Notes: generated by a model not told the origin, from the sequence alone. A stretch of DNA of 64,000 nucleotides from Pseudobutyrivibrio xylanivorans DSM 14809 (GCF_900141825.1 NZ_FQYQ01000008.1:92597-156596); one strand, 5' to 3'. Shown: positions 31,222 through 40,239, numbered from the stretch's first letter. Numbers and translations: made by a program.

Positions 31222-33555
31222 TTAGCATCTCTCCAATAGGCGGGATGCCATAGCCTGACCTAAGCATATTCCACCATCTCCTGGTGGAAGCTGCTCTGAG
31301 ATATATACTTTAAAACCATCAGCTTCAAGCAACTCTATTGTACGTTCTAACAGTATCCTGTTCAGGAATGTACCTCCTGACAGAACTATCTGTTTTTCTT
31401 TTCCAAGTCTTTCTGAATAAATTGTCGCTATCTCCAAAATGTAATCTGCTACAGCGTAAATAAATCCTCTTGCTATGGATTCTTTTGGCACGTCATGAGT
31501 TATTGCATTTGCAATCTCTAAGAAAATTTCTTCAGTTGAACCATTTTCTCCAAAACACAATGGATAAACTTCTTCTGTTCGGGCTGCCATATTTTCTAGT
31601 TCAATAGGTGCCTGACCTTCGTAAGTATTGTAGTGACATATATCAAGCATGGCTGCTACCGCATCAAAAAGACGTCCCATGGATGTGGATGTCACTACAT
31701 TTATATCACTGTCGATAGCAGTTCTAATGAGCTTGGCATTTTCGTTTTCAATCAATTCATCAAGACCATTCTCATGAAGAATTCCCACCAAAATGGTGTC
31801 GCAGTTCTTTGCCCCCTCGTCACCTCCGATTAATCTGGATGGGCGTAAATCAGCAACTCTGTCTATGCCACACTTTCCGTCACAAAGAAACACTTCACTG
31901 CCCCAGACAGTTCCATCCTCACCATAACCTGTACCATCAAATGCAAAGCCAAGAACTGGTCCTTTTAGATTGTGTTCTGCGATTACAGATAAAACATGAG
32001 CTTTGTGATGCTGCACTTTGTGAATTGGCAAATTCTTTTTCTGGGCATATTCAAGGCCTACCTGGCCACTAAAGTATCCAGGATGCAGATCAGTTACTAC
32101 TTCCTTCGGTTTAAAACCAAAGATTTTTTCCATAGCAGCCATTTCATTTCTATAAAACTTTTGGCAGCTTACTGATTCCAAATCTCCAAGATACTGACTT
32201 ACATATGCCAGTCCATTTTTTACATAACAGAAGCTGGATTTTAAATCTCCACCTGCTGCAAATATTTCACCATCAATATCCACAGGTATAGGATTTGGAA
32301 CGTGTCCTCGTCCACGGCGAATAAACTGTTGTCTGCCTTTTACGACCTTCATAACTGAATCATCCATTGGACGAAGAATCTTCCTATCATGACTCAGCAT
32401 GACAATAGGTGTGCCATCCACTTCTCCTGATGCCACCCTCTCCTTCAGCCACTGAAGCATTTTCTTATTATCTATCTCAAGCACATCACCGCTAGCGTTT
32501 CCACTGGTCATGATAAGTGGACCACATTCCTTCACCAGCATCATCTGCACTGGATTACATGGAAGCATTGCTCCTATGTCAGGACTGCTTAGATATACAT
32601 TACCAGCGATATGCTTACTTCCAGCCTTAATATGTTTTTTTCTTCTTACTAATACTATCGGTCTGGCCGGTGATTCCAGCAATTCTGCCTCATGCTGATT
32701 TACCTTGCAGAACTCTTTTACCTGTTCCACATCTTCAAACATGACAGCAAATGCTTTTTCCTCACGATGCTTCAATGTCCTGAGTGCAGCCACTGCTTTT
32801 TCATTGAAAGGGCTGCAGGCCAAATGATATCCACCAATATCCTTGATTGCCAGAATTCCACCATGACTTATCAACGAAAGAGATGCCGCAATTGCGCTAT
32901 CTAAATCGTTTTCGTTATAGTTTTCCACATACTTATCAACAATACTTTTTGACGTAATATTGTCAGCATTCTTATACTTTAAATCAGTAAATTTCAGACG
33001 AGGACCGCACACCTTACAAGCTATAGTCTGAGCATGTCTTCTCCTGTCATTTTTTCCTATGTATTCAGCCTGACACTCAGGGCACATTTCAAAATCCTTC
33101 ATTGTAATAGTGTCCCTGTCATATGGAAGCTTCTCGATAATGGAGTACCTTGGCCCGCAAGTAGTGCAGCTGATAAAAGGATGCAGGTAACGGCGATTTT
33201 TCTTATCAAAAAGCTCCTCTTTACACTTATCACAGGTGGCAATATCTGCAGGAATCAGCGGAAGATTCTTCTTGGCATCCTTATCTGATTCTATGATTCT
33301 AAAACCTGATTCAAGTTTTTGTTCTACTAATATTTCCTCATCTATTGAAGTGATAAATCCCCCTGTGGGCACATCAGAAGAAAGCTTCTGGCGAAAAAGA
33401 TTTAATATATCATCCGGACCACTAGCTACTACAGTCACTATGCCACCTGTATTTCTGACATAGCCATCTATATTTAGTTCATCTGCAAGCTTGGCAACAT
33501 AAGGTCTATATCCTATTCCCTGCACCAACCCTTTAATGGTATATTTTATTGTCAT
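31222..33555 (-). CDS. hypF: carbamoyltransferase HypF
   Basis: A full-length 777-residue HypF: acylphosphatase-like domain (about 1-90, GLVQGIGYRPYV), paired zinc fingers (about 105-190, CDKCKEELF, CTTCGPRYS, CPECQAEY, CKVCGPRL), YrdC-like domain (about 200-390) and Kae1-like domain with VQHHKAHVLSVIAEHN near 495 and GGTFLNRIL near 735. It activates carbamoyl phosphate and transfers the carbamoyl group to HypE. The preceding ribosome site is weak. It is transcribed apart from hypCDE, divergently from the PD-(D/E)XK-like gene. Confidence 0.97.
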   Translation of the reverse strand: MTIKYTIKGLVQGIGYRPYVAKLADELNIDGYVRNTGGIVTVVASGPDDILNLFRQKLSSDVPTGGFITSIDEEILVEQKLESGFRIIESDKDAKKNLPLIPADIATCDKCKEELFDKKNRRYLHPFISCTTCGPRYSIIEKLPYDRDTITMKDFEMCPECQAEYIGKNDRRRHAQTIACKVCGPRLKFTDLKYKNADNITSKSIVDKYVENYNENDLDSAIAASLSLISHGGILAIKDIGGYHLACSPFNEKAVAALRTLKHREEKAFAVMFEDVEQVKEFCKVNQHEAELLESPARPIVLVRRKKHIKAGSKHIAGNVYLSSPDIGAMLPCNPVQMMLVKECGPLIMTSGNASGDVLEIDNKKMLQWLKERVASGEVDGTPIVMLSHDRKILRPMDDSVMKVVKGRQQFIRRGRGHVPNPIPVDIDGEIFAAGGDLKSSFCYVKNGLAYVSQYLGDLESVSCQKFYRNEMAAMEKIFGFKPKEVVTDLHPGYFSGQVGLEYAQKKNLPIHKVQHHKAHVLSVIAEHNLKGPVLGFAFDGTGYGEDGTVWGSEVFLCDGKCGIDRVADLRPSRLIGGDEGAKNCDTILVGILHENGLDELIENENAKLIRTAIDSDINVVTSTSMGRLFDAVAAMLDICHYNTYEGQAPIELENMAARTEEVYPLCFGENGSTEEIFLEIANAITHDVPKESIARGFIYAVADYILEIATIYSERLGKEKQIVLSGGTFLNRILLERTIELLEADGFKVYISEQLPPGDGGICLGQAMASRLLERC

Positions 33556-33706
33556 TTTTAAATCTACTCAATTTCTATAACTTTTTGTTGTCATTTTAGA
33601 AATCTCATGCTACAATCTTTCTTGTTTTTCGTTTTTATCTTTTTGTTTATTTCTAAACAATATTCCCTTTTATATTATATCAAATCAGAATAAGGAGGAT
33701 TATTTT

Positions 33707-34471
33707 ATAAATACATATTTTGAATCAGAGATTAAATCTCTAGAAAATCAGCTATCTAAAATTGAAAATGATCTCAAAAATTATCCAGAAGGTGAATTAT
33801 TTATTTATGGAAATATGGGTAAATATTCCCGCTGGTACATTGAAATGGAAGAGAAAAAAGAATATCTTCCACGAACCGAATATAAATTAGCTAATGTTCT
33901 TGCACATAAAAAACTTTTGTCACTTAAAAGGGACTGTATATCAGCGAAAATCAAAGGATTAAAATCTTACTTTAGAATTATCTCTAAGCCTAATGAAAAG
34001 CTCACAAAGTTCATTTCCCATCCCGAATATAATGCATTAATCCAGGCTGAAAATTCCAACCATTCTTCATGGGTATCGGAAAATTATAATAAATGCCCAA
34101 ATCACCCGGAGCAATTATCCTTTACCTGTCCTTCCGGAAATCAGGTTAGGTCAAAGTCAGAAGTCTTTATCGACATGGTGCTAAACCAACATCACATACC
34201 TTATAGATATGAATGCGAACTACTTCTTGGAAAAACTATTTTCTATCCTGATTTCACAATAAAGCATCCACTAACAGATGAATTGATATATTGGGAGCAC
34301 TTTGGGCTTATGGATGACAAATCATATTCCCAGAATGCCTATGGAAAACTCCAGCTCTACTCAAACAATGGTATTATCCCTGGCAAAAATCTCATAGTCA
34401 CATTTGAAACAAGGAAAAATCCTTTTTCTTTCTCAGATGCCGAAGCTGCTTTAACTCAACTCCATCTGTAA
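33707..34471 (+). CDS. PD-(D/E)XK-like protein of unknown function, apparent ATA start
   Basis: A Lachnospiraceae protein family known to me only as hypothetical. A short coiled-coil start (ESEIKSLENQLSKIENDL) is followed by PEGELFIYGNMGKYSRWY and a C-terminal nuclease-like core: RSKSEVFIDMVL, IPYRYECELLLG, FYPDFTI and IYWEHFGLMDD, the E...D...ExH pattern of PD-(D/E)XK folds. The conserved N-terminus begins right after AGGAGG, but the codon at the proper distance is ATA. No ATG, GTG or TTG lies in frame until 33815, which has no ribosome site and would cut off conserved residues. Either AUA is used or the start was lost. A palindrome array follows 10 bp after the stop. Confidence 0.7.
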   Translation: MNTYFESEIKSLENQLSKIENDLKNYPEGELFIYGNMGKYSRWYIEMEEKKEYLPRTEYKLANVLAHKKLLSLKRDCISAKIKGLKSYFRIISKPNEKLTKFISHPEYNALIQAENSNHSSWVSENYNKCPNHPEQLSFTCPSGNQVRSKSEVFIDMVLNQHHIPYRYECELLLGKTIFYPDFTIKHPLTDELIYWEHFGLMDDKSYSQNAYGKLQLYSNNGIIPGKNLIVTFETRKNPFSFSDAEAALTQLHL

Positions 34472-34480
34472 AGAGTCATT

Positions 34481-34820
34481 ATTTTCAATATAGCTATTAT
34501 TTTCTGCTCCATTGAAAATTTTAGTTTAGGATTTTCAATATAGGACCATTTTATTTCTATATTGAAAATATTTCTTTAGGATTTTCAACATAGATAAACT
34601 TTTAGCTTATATTGAAAATATCAACCCTACTTTTTTCAACAGAGAAAAGAACTCTTCATATATTGAAAATCTCGGTTGATTTTTTTCAATATAGATATTT
34701 TTTCTTCATATATTGAAAATGTATCTCAATTTTTTTCAACAGCGATTTTTTTACCCTCTATATTGAAAATCTCAATATTTATCTTTCAATATAAACCAGA
34801 TTTCATCTAATATTGAAAAT
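34481..34820. repeat. seven-unit palindromic array with 50-bp period
   Basis: Arms of the form ATTTTCAATATAG begin at about 34481, 34531, 34581, 34632, 34682, 34732 and 34782; complementary TATATTGAAAAT arms end at 34519, 34569, 34619, 34670, 34720, 34770 and 34820. Each pair makes a hairpin with a 9-12 bp stem and about 15 variable loop bases; the 10-12 bases between hairpins are also variable. Neighbouring arms can pair in either register. No reading frame crosses it. It fills the gap between the PD-(D/E)XK-like gene and the ech operon. Confidence 0.85.
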
Positions 34821-34831
34821 CATAATAATCA

Positions 34832-34859
34832 AAGAAAGGAGCATCACCGCCCCTTTCTT
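34832..34859 (-). terminator. terminator of the ech operon
   Basis: On the minus strand AAGAAAGG pairs with CCTTTCTT around a 12-base loop that adds two more G-C pairs, and three T residues follow, starting 8 bases after the echF stop. Confidence 0.65.
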
Positions 34860-34867
34860 ATTATCTC

Positions 34868-35305
34868 CTATTCTGCCTTTGTTTCAGAAACTGCTTTGGC
34901 TCCCTCAGTAACTGATGTTGCCGCAGCAGGTGCTGCAGGCTTTGCTGCAGGTTTTGGGGGTTCATAAGGAACCTCTACAGTGTATGAGAATTTCTCTGGA
35001 CCTGGCTCCTGGTAACCTGGCGTGATAGAAAGGCACTTCTTAGGGCACTTTTCTACGCAGTAGCCACACTGAACACAATCGAAGCGGTTGATGCTCCAGG
35101 TCTTGCCTACACGATCAACTGTGATAGCCCCTGGTGGGCAGCTGCGCATGCACATTCCACATAGGATGCAATTATCTTTATTGATATCCACATGACCTCT
35201 TGTGCGCTCTGGATACTCTCGTGGTACAAAAGGGTACTGAGTTGTAGCAGGCTCAGAAAAGAGGTTCTTGATTACTTGTTTTGTAAATGGTAAAAACTGT
35301 CCCAT
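34868..35305 (-). CDS. echF: Ech hydrogenase ferredoxin subunit EchF
   Basis: A 145-residue NuoI-like protein with two [4Fe-4S] motifs, CILCGMCMRSCPPGA (about 41) and CVQCGYCVEKCPKKC (about 77). It carries electrons from reduced ferredoxin to the hydrogenase small subunit on the cytoplasmic side. The last 40 residues are a Pro/Ala-rich tail (PPKPAAKPAAPAAA) that goes beyond the iron-sulfur core and may be a flexible docking arm. It is the final gene of the operon. Confidence 0.92.
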   Translation of the reverse strand: MGQFLPFTKQVIKNLFSEPATTQYPFVPREYPERTRGHVDINKDNCILCGMCMRSCPPGAITVDRVGKTWSINRFDCVQCGYCVEKCPKKCLSITPGYQEPGPEKFSYTVEVPYEPPKPAAKPAAPAAATSVTEGAKAVSETKAE

Positions 35306-35316
35306 AATCTTCCTCC

Positions 35317-36396
35317 TTATCTCTCAGTACAACTTATACATGGATCTATGGTTAATACGAGTAAAGGTACGTCACCATACTGGCATCCCTGAAGAGTCTG
35401 TGTGAGAGCTGGGATGTTTGCAAAGGTCGGCGTGCGGACTCTGAAGCGGTCAAGGAACTTTGTTCCATTAGCACGTACATGATAAAATGCTTCTCCTCTT
35501 GGCTGCTCAACTCGGATGAATGATTCTCCGTTTGGCATGCCTGTAACCTTTGTATTTATTTCTGTATCAGGAATCTTTTTTACGCATTGTCTGATGATAT
35601 CGATTGACTGGAAGATTTCTCCGATACGGACCTCACAACGTGCATAGGAATCACACTTTGTGCTGGTAATCACCTCGAAATCCAAATCATTGTAGGCTGC
35701 ATAGCCATTCTTTCTCATATCTACATTGATGCCAGATGCTCTCATCATTGGTCCAACTGCACCACGACGGATAGCGTCCTCACCAGTGATGATTCCTATA
35801 TCTACAAGACGACTCTTTACTGTGTAATCAGTAAGGAAGATATCTGTCATCTCACGGATTTCTTTTTCCATGTCATTAAGCTGACGTACAAAATCCTGAA
35901 GCATATCAGCTGGCATATCCTTTAATACACCACCGATTGTATTTACAGAGAAGATTACTCGGCCACCTGTTGATGCCTCAAACATATCAAGAATCTTCTC
36001 GCGAAGTCTCCATGAATGCATGAAAAGTGACTCAAATCCGAATCCATCAGCAAGTAATCCAAGCCATAATAAGTGGCTGTGAAGGCGGCTCATCTCTGCC
36101 CAGATTGTACGAAGATAATCGGCACGACGAGGAACCTCAACATTCATAATATCCTCTACTGCCATGCAATAGCCCATGCCATGCATGAAGGAGCAGATAC
36201 CGCAGATACGCTCTGCAACGTAAACCATCTCATTAAAATCCTTCTTTGATGTAAGACTCTCAAGTCCTCTGTGAATAAATCCAATCGAAGGAATTGCTGC
36301 CAAAACCTTCTCGTCCTCCAGCACCAAATCAAGATGAATTGGCTCTGGCAAAACTGGATGCTGAGGGCCGTAAGGTACTATACTTCTATTTCCCAT
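35317..36396 (-). CDS. echE: Ech [NiFe] hydrogenase large subunit EchE
   Basis: The 359-residue subunit keeps both nickel-binding motifs, ERICGICSFMHG near residue 65 and DPCISCTER at the very C-terminus, so it is a true group-4 [NiFe] hydrogenase and not just a complex I NuoD homologue. It ends three residues after the last Cys, so no C-terminal peptide has to be removed; no maturation protease gene is present. The ATG at 36396 has GGAGG nine bases upstream; the in-frame GTG nine bases earlier touches it. Confidence 0.95.
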   Translation of the reverse strand: MGNRSIVPYGPQHPVLPEPIHLDLVLEDEKVLAAIPSIGFIHRGLESLTSKKDFNEMVYVAERICGICSFMHGMGYCMAVEDIMNVEVPRRADYLRTIWAEMSRLHSHLLWLGLLADGFGFESLFMHSWRLREKILDMFEASTGGRVIFSVNTIGGVLKDMPADMLQDFVRQLNDMEKEIREMTDIFLTDYTVKSRLVDIGIITGEDAIRRGAVGPMMRASGINVDMRKNGYAAYNDLDFEVITSTKCDSYARCEVRIGEIFQSIDIIRQCVKKIPDTEINTKVTGMPNGESFIRVEQPRGEAFYHVRANGTKFLDRFRVRTPTFANIPALTQTLQGCQYGDVPLLVLTIDPCISCTER

Positions 36397-36397
36397 C

Positions 36398-36760
36398 CTA
36401 CTCACCCTCCTTCTCTAAAAATGGTGTCTCTACGTCTATACGATATAGCTTATCATGGAAATCCTGCTTGATATTTTCAACGTGAAGTCCCCAAAGCTCG
36501 TGCATTTCATTCTCGTAGAAAATTGCTGATTTATAGACACGGGAAATAGATGGAACCTCCTCCTCGCGCTCAGCAATCAATCTGTAATTTGAAATATCTT
36601 GGCCATTGGCAAATGAATAAGTAACCTCAAAATGATTCTCTGCCTTTGGATATGAGCAGCAAATCTGACAAAGTCTCCAAAGAGCATTTTTCTTCTCCAT
36701 GATGACTGTCAGAAGCTCTGCCTTATCTATTAAATATAAATCCTTCTTTAACTCTTGCAT
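36398..36760 (-). CDS. echD: Ech hydrogenase subunit EchD (NuoC-like)
   Basis: A 120-residue protein related to the N-terminal part of NuoC. The conserved core is FEVTYSFANGQDISNYRLIAE followed by VPSISRVYKSAIFYENEMHELWGLHVEN, close to the NuoC signature. It is a peripheral subunit at the junction of the small and large subunits. The echE ATG follows with one base between, so translation is coupled. Confidence 0.9.
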   Translation of the reverse strand: MQELKKDLYLIDKAELLTVIMEKKNALWRLCQICCSYPKAENHFEVTYSFANGQDISNYRLIAEREEEVPSISRVYKSAIFYENEMHELWGLHVENIKQDFHDKLYRIDVETPFLEKEGE

Positions 36761-36774
36761 GTCTTCCTCCTACT

Positions 36775-37215
36775 TTATGCCCTCTGTGATGCTGCAAGAG
36801 CTTCAGCTTTCTCCTTGAAAAGAGCAACACCCTTTACTACACCATCTATAATTGACTCCGGACGAGCCGCGCAGCCTGGCACATAAATATCTACTGGAAT
36901 AACTGTGTCTGCGCCGCCTTTAATGTTGTAGCATTCCTTAAAAATGCCACCAGTGCAGGCGCAGGTACCAACTGCTATAACTACCTTTGGCTGAGGCATC
37001 TGCTCGTAGATCTGTTTTACTACAGATTCATTCTGAGAATTGATACCTCCAGTAATGAGGAAAATATCTGCATGCATTGGATTACCTGTATTGATAACAC
37101 CAAAGCGTTCTACGTCATAAACAGGTGTTGTGCATGCCAAAACCTCTATATCACATCCATTGCAGCTACTTCCATCATAATGAAGCAGCCATGGTGATTT
37201 ATGTATCTTAGCCAT
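36775..37215 (-). CDS. echC: Ech hydrogenase small subunit EchC (NuoB-like)
   Basis: The 146-residue subunit binds the proximal [4Fe-4S] cluster through CNGCDIE (about 18-21), GTCACTGG (about 84) and VPGCAARPE (about 114). It passes electrons from EchF to the nickel site in EchE. Length and motif spacing fit group-4 hydrogenases. It lies 3 bp after echB. Confidence 0.94.
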   Translation of the reverse strand: MAKIHKSPWLLHYDGSSCNGCDIEVLACTTPVYDVERFGVINTGNPMHADIFLITGGINSQNESVVKQIYEQMPQPKVVIAVGTCACTGGIFKECYNIKGGADTVIPVDIYVPGCAARPESIIDGVVKGVALFKEKAEALAASQRA

Positions 37216-37218
37216 GAT

Positions 37219-38097
37219 TTACCCCCTAATTATCTCCAGCAAGAAAAGATTCATTCCAGCGGCCACGATTGTCACTCCCCAAGCAAGCTTTAACATAAGC
37301 TGCCACTTTACTCTTGCTGATGTATTATCGATGAGAATCTCAAGGAACCAAACTGCAAGTATTGCAATCACAGCTCCAATAAATGTAAGAGGGTTGCTGC
37401 TAATGAAGAACAATCCTACAATTCCTAAAAGGATAGCATTCTCATACCACTCTGCGATTGTTACCATTGCATATTCCTTACCAACCATTTCAGAAGTAAC
37501 ACCCTTGATTACCTCCTGATGTGCATGATGGCTTGTAGAAATATCAAATGGTGATTTTCTGAATTTGATTGTAAGAATAAATACAAAGCCTACAAAAAAA
37601 CCTGGTAAAAATCTTATATTTGCAACATCACTGCCTGCAACGATATCTGACACTGTGAAGGTGCTGGTTGCAAGATAAAAACCTACTGCCACAAGAAGCT
37701 CCATTGGCTCACATGCCATTATCTGCACAAGCTCACGAGATGTTCCCTGAGATGAAAATGGCGAATGTGTAGCTGTAGATGCAAGAATCAAAAACATTGC
37801 TGAGGTTGAAAGTGCAAATACTACAAGCAATAAATCAAAACCTGCAAAGAAAAGTATCCCTGAAAGTATAATGAAGCAAAGGTAAGAGCGAATTAAAAAT
37901 AACTGCATCTTATTTGCTGTTAAAAACTCTTTTTCAAAAAGCTTCTTTAAATCATAAAAAGGCTGAAAAACTGATGGACCTCTTCTGCCCTGCATTCGTG
38001 CAGAGATTTTTCTATCAAAGCCATCCAATAACCCTATAACAAATGGTGCAACCACTACGTAGAGGATTGCCAAAAGAATTCTAGTCTGAACCATCAT
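37219..38097 (-). CDS. echB: Ech hydrogenase membrane subunit EchB (NuoH-like)
   Basis: A 292-residue membrane protein with about eight helices. The conserved cytoplasmic loops GPSVFQPFYDLKKLFEKE near residue 40 and KFRKSPFDISTSHHAHQE near residue 185 are the NuoH/EchB signatures, which form the connection between the hydrogenase arm and the ion pump. It overlaps echA by four bases (ATGA). Confidence 0.95.
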   Translation of the reverse strand: MMVQTRILLAILYVVVAPFVIGLLDGFDRKISARMQGRRGPSVFQPFYDLKKLFEKEFLTANKMQLFLIRSYLCFIILSGILFFAGFDLLLVVFALSTSAMFLILASTATHSPFSSQGTSRELVQIMACEPMELLVAVGFYLATSTFTVSDIVAGSDVANIRFLPGFFVGFVFILTIKFRKSPFDISTSHHAHQEVIKGVTSEMVGKEYAMVTIAEWYENAILLGIVGLFFISSNPLTFIGAVIAILAVWFLEILIDNTSARVKWQLMLKLAWGVTIVAAGMNLFLLEIIRG

Positions 38098-40037
38098 TGT
38101 AAAGCACCTCCCACTACGATAATCAGGTAAACAATCAAAATGAATGAAGAAATCATAATCGCTGGTGTAAACAGCTTCTTCTCACCAAATGCTTCTTCCA
38201 TATAGAAGTTTGAGATTTCCATTTCCTTAGGATCACCTGTTGATGAAACAAAATTAAAATTATCTCCAGCGTTTGCTCCACCCATATAAGTGATGACTTG
38301 CTTACCGCTCTGTCCTTTTGTCAAAAGATAATTGATAAATGGAATTACGAAAACTCCACACAAAAGTACAATCATGATTACCATGTTTTCATATGAAATA
38401 ACCTGCTTAACCACACCAAACATATCATTAGAAAGTGGCTTGAGCACATGCTCTGAAAGCCATGGGAAACCAAGGATAAGTGAGATCATCATAAAAGCGT
38501 GAAAGAACATTGAGATGTACTCATTCTTCTTTGTAAGGTCTCTTGATTTTTCTCTCTTTGATGCACCAAGTATCTTTGACATCCACTTTGTCCAATAGAA
38601 CATTGTTGTAGCTGAACCGAAGCAGATGAAAAGTACCATAAGTGTTGATACATATACTGAGCTTGTATCAATGAAAGCCTTAAGCGCTGCCCACTTTGAA
38701 ATAAGCATTCCAAATGGTGCAAGGAACATTCCTGCAATACCTACCATAAGGATGAAAGCCAGCTTAGGGAAGATACTCATCAAGCCCTGCATCTGCTCAA
38801 CATCACGGCTTCCAATTGTAGTTTCAATTGCACCTACGCACTGGAAAAGCATAGATTTTGAAACTGCATGGAAGATTACAAGGAATACTGCCGCCCAGAT
38901 TGTTTCCTCATAGCCACAGCCTGTACATGCCACAATAAGTCCAAGGTTTGAAATAGTAGAATATGCCAAAACCTTTTTTCCATCTGATACCGTAATTGCG
39001 AAGCAGGATGCAGCAACAAATGTGAAACCACCAATAAGGGCAACCATGTTACCAACATAGTTGTCTGCCATTGCAGGTGAAAGTCTGATAAGCATGTACA
39101 CACCAGCCTTAACCATTGTCGCACTATGAAGAAGTGCTGATGAAGGTGTTGGTGCTACCATGGCTCCAAGTAACCATCCTGAAAATGGGAACTGAGCTGA
39201 CTTTGTAAGTGCTGCAAAAGCAAGCATTGCTATTGGAAGCAGACAAATCATATCTGATGCTCCGCTCTTCTCTGCGGCAGCAATCAAATCATATAGATTT
39301 GCTGTGTGGAAATATACAATTCCTACAGAAATAGCCACTGCAAGGCCGCAGCCACCAAGTAAGTTCATCCATAAAGCCTTGAAAGAATTATTAATTGCTT
39401 CATCTGTGCGGGTATATCCTATTAAAAGGAAAGATGTAACAGATGTAATTTCCCAGAAGAAATATAATCCTAGAAGATTTGCAGATGTAACCAGACCAAA
39501 CATTGCTCCAAAGAAAACAAATATCATTGATAAGAAGAAGCTTCTTCTATCAGTCACTTCCTTGTGATGATGAATGTGAAAGCCATGCATATAACCAACT
39601 GCATAAATTCCAATGAGTGAACCTACAACACCGATGATTAGAACCATGATGAAAGTGAGCCAGTCAAAACGCATTGTTGGTCTAATACCAAGCTCAGGTC
39701 CAAACTTTTCTAAAACCGTTGGCACCACAGTAGATATAATCGAAAGGAATGCGATTATTAATCTATTATGTTTGTAAGATAGATATGTGATAAAACACAT
39801 TAAGAAAATATCGCCCCACATGAAGATTTCTCCAAAAACCTGCTGATATGGGAGACGAAAATCCAGTGTCTGGCCCCCTGCCAAAAACCACTGAACCGCA
39901 GTGAAGACTGATAACACCATTACGATGGCACAGCCCAGATAGACGGTAAATGCTCTGCGTTTTGAATTGTGAATCACCGCAGGCAAAATCGCCCAGAGAA
40001 ATGGAAAGCAAATCAATGCTGTCACTAATGTTTCCAT
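38094..40037 (-). CDS. echA: Ech hydrogenase antiporter-like subunit EchA (NuoL-like)
   Basis: A 647-residue protein with about 16 membrane helices and the Mrp/NuoL proton-pumping core: GLYFFWEITSVTSFLLIGYTR (Glu near residue 190), FPFSGWLLGAMVAPTPSSAL near 280 and HAVSKSMLF near 385. It is the likely site of proton or sodium translocation coupled to H2 formation from ferredoxin. It leads the echABCDEF operon; an extended -10 promoter and a GGAGGGGG site precede it. Confidence 0.95.
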   Translation of the reverse strand: METLVTALICFPFLWAILPAVIHNSKRRAFTVYLGCAIVMVLSVFTAVQWFLAGGQTLDFRLPYQQVFGEIFMWGDIFLMCFITYLSYKHNRLIIAFLSIISTVVPTVLEKFGPELGIRPTMRFDWLTFIMVLIIGVVGSLIGIYAVGYMHGFHIHHHKEVTDRRSFFLSMIFVFFGAMFGLVTSANLLGLYFFWEITSVTSFLLIGYTRTDEAINNSFKALWMNLLGGCGLAVAISVGIVYFHTANLYDLIAAAEKSGASDMICLLPIAMLAFAALTKSAQFPFSGWLLGAMVAPTPSSALLHSATMVKAGVYMLIRLSPAMADNYVGNMVALIGGFTFVAASCFAITVSDGKKVLAYSTISNLGLIVACTGCGYEETIWAAVFLVIFHAVSKSMLFQCVGAIETTIGSRDVEQMQGLMSIFPKLAFILMVGIAGMFLAPFGMLISKWAALKAFIDTSSVYVSTLMVLFICFGSATTMFYWTKWMSKILGASKREKSRDLTKKNEYISMFFHAFMMISLILGFPWLSEHVLKPLSNDMFGVVKQVISYENMVIMIVLLCGVFVIPFINYLLTKGQSGKQVITYMGGANAGDNFNFVSSTGDPKEMEISNFYMEEAFGEKKLFTPAIMISSFILIVYLIIVVGGALQ

Positions 40038-40106
40038 TATTTCCCCCTCCTTATGTAATTACATTATATACGCTGAATCTGTTCCCCAATTGCATTCAGC
40101 TATTCT

Positions 40107-40115
40107 AGTATAGCA
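40107..40115 (-). promoter_or_regulatory. extended -10 promoter of echABCDEF
   Basis: TGCTATACT on the minus strand lies 70 bases before the echA ATG. No good -35 hexamer is 16-18 bases upstream, as in the other extended -10 promoters of this region. Confidence 0.5.
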
Positions 40116-40175
40116 TATATTCCACAAAATAGTTGCTAATTATTGCGGATTTTTGTTAGTTTTGAATAATTTATC

Positions 40176-40239
40176 ATGGAATAATAAGCAAATAAAAAAA
40201 GACCTCCGAAGAGGTCTTTTAATTTGTTTATTATTCCAT
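40176..40239 (-). terminator. long terminator hairpin overlapping the [FeFe] hydrogenase stop codon
   Basis: The core AAAGACCTC/GAGGTCTTT with a CGAA loop is extended by pairing of ATGGAATAATAA with TTATTATTCCAT, giving a stem approaching 30 bp. The outer arm includes the last codons and stop of the hydrogenase gene, so translation to the end would open its base. Confidence 0.8.

Noticed and set aside
33815..34471. Start of the PD-(D/E)XK-like protein at the first ATG
   Set aside because: No ribosome site precedes it and 36 family-like residues plus a perfectly placed AGGAGG lie upstream.
34481..34820. CRISPR array
   Set aside because: The period is regular, but the conserved parts are short alternating complementary arms and not one identical 24-37-bp repeat. 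Both intervening segments (about 15 and 11 bases) are too short for spacers, and no cas genes are nearby.
35317..40037. Complex I (Nuo) fragment
   Set aside because: The large subunit keeps both Cys-x2-Cys nickel motifs, gene order is echABCDEF, and Hyp maturases are adjacent, so it is a hydrogenase.
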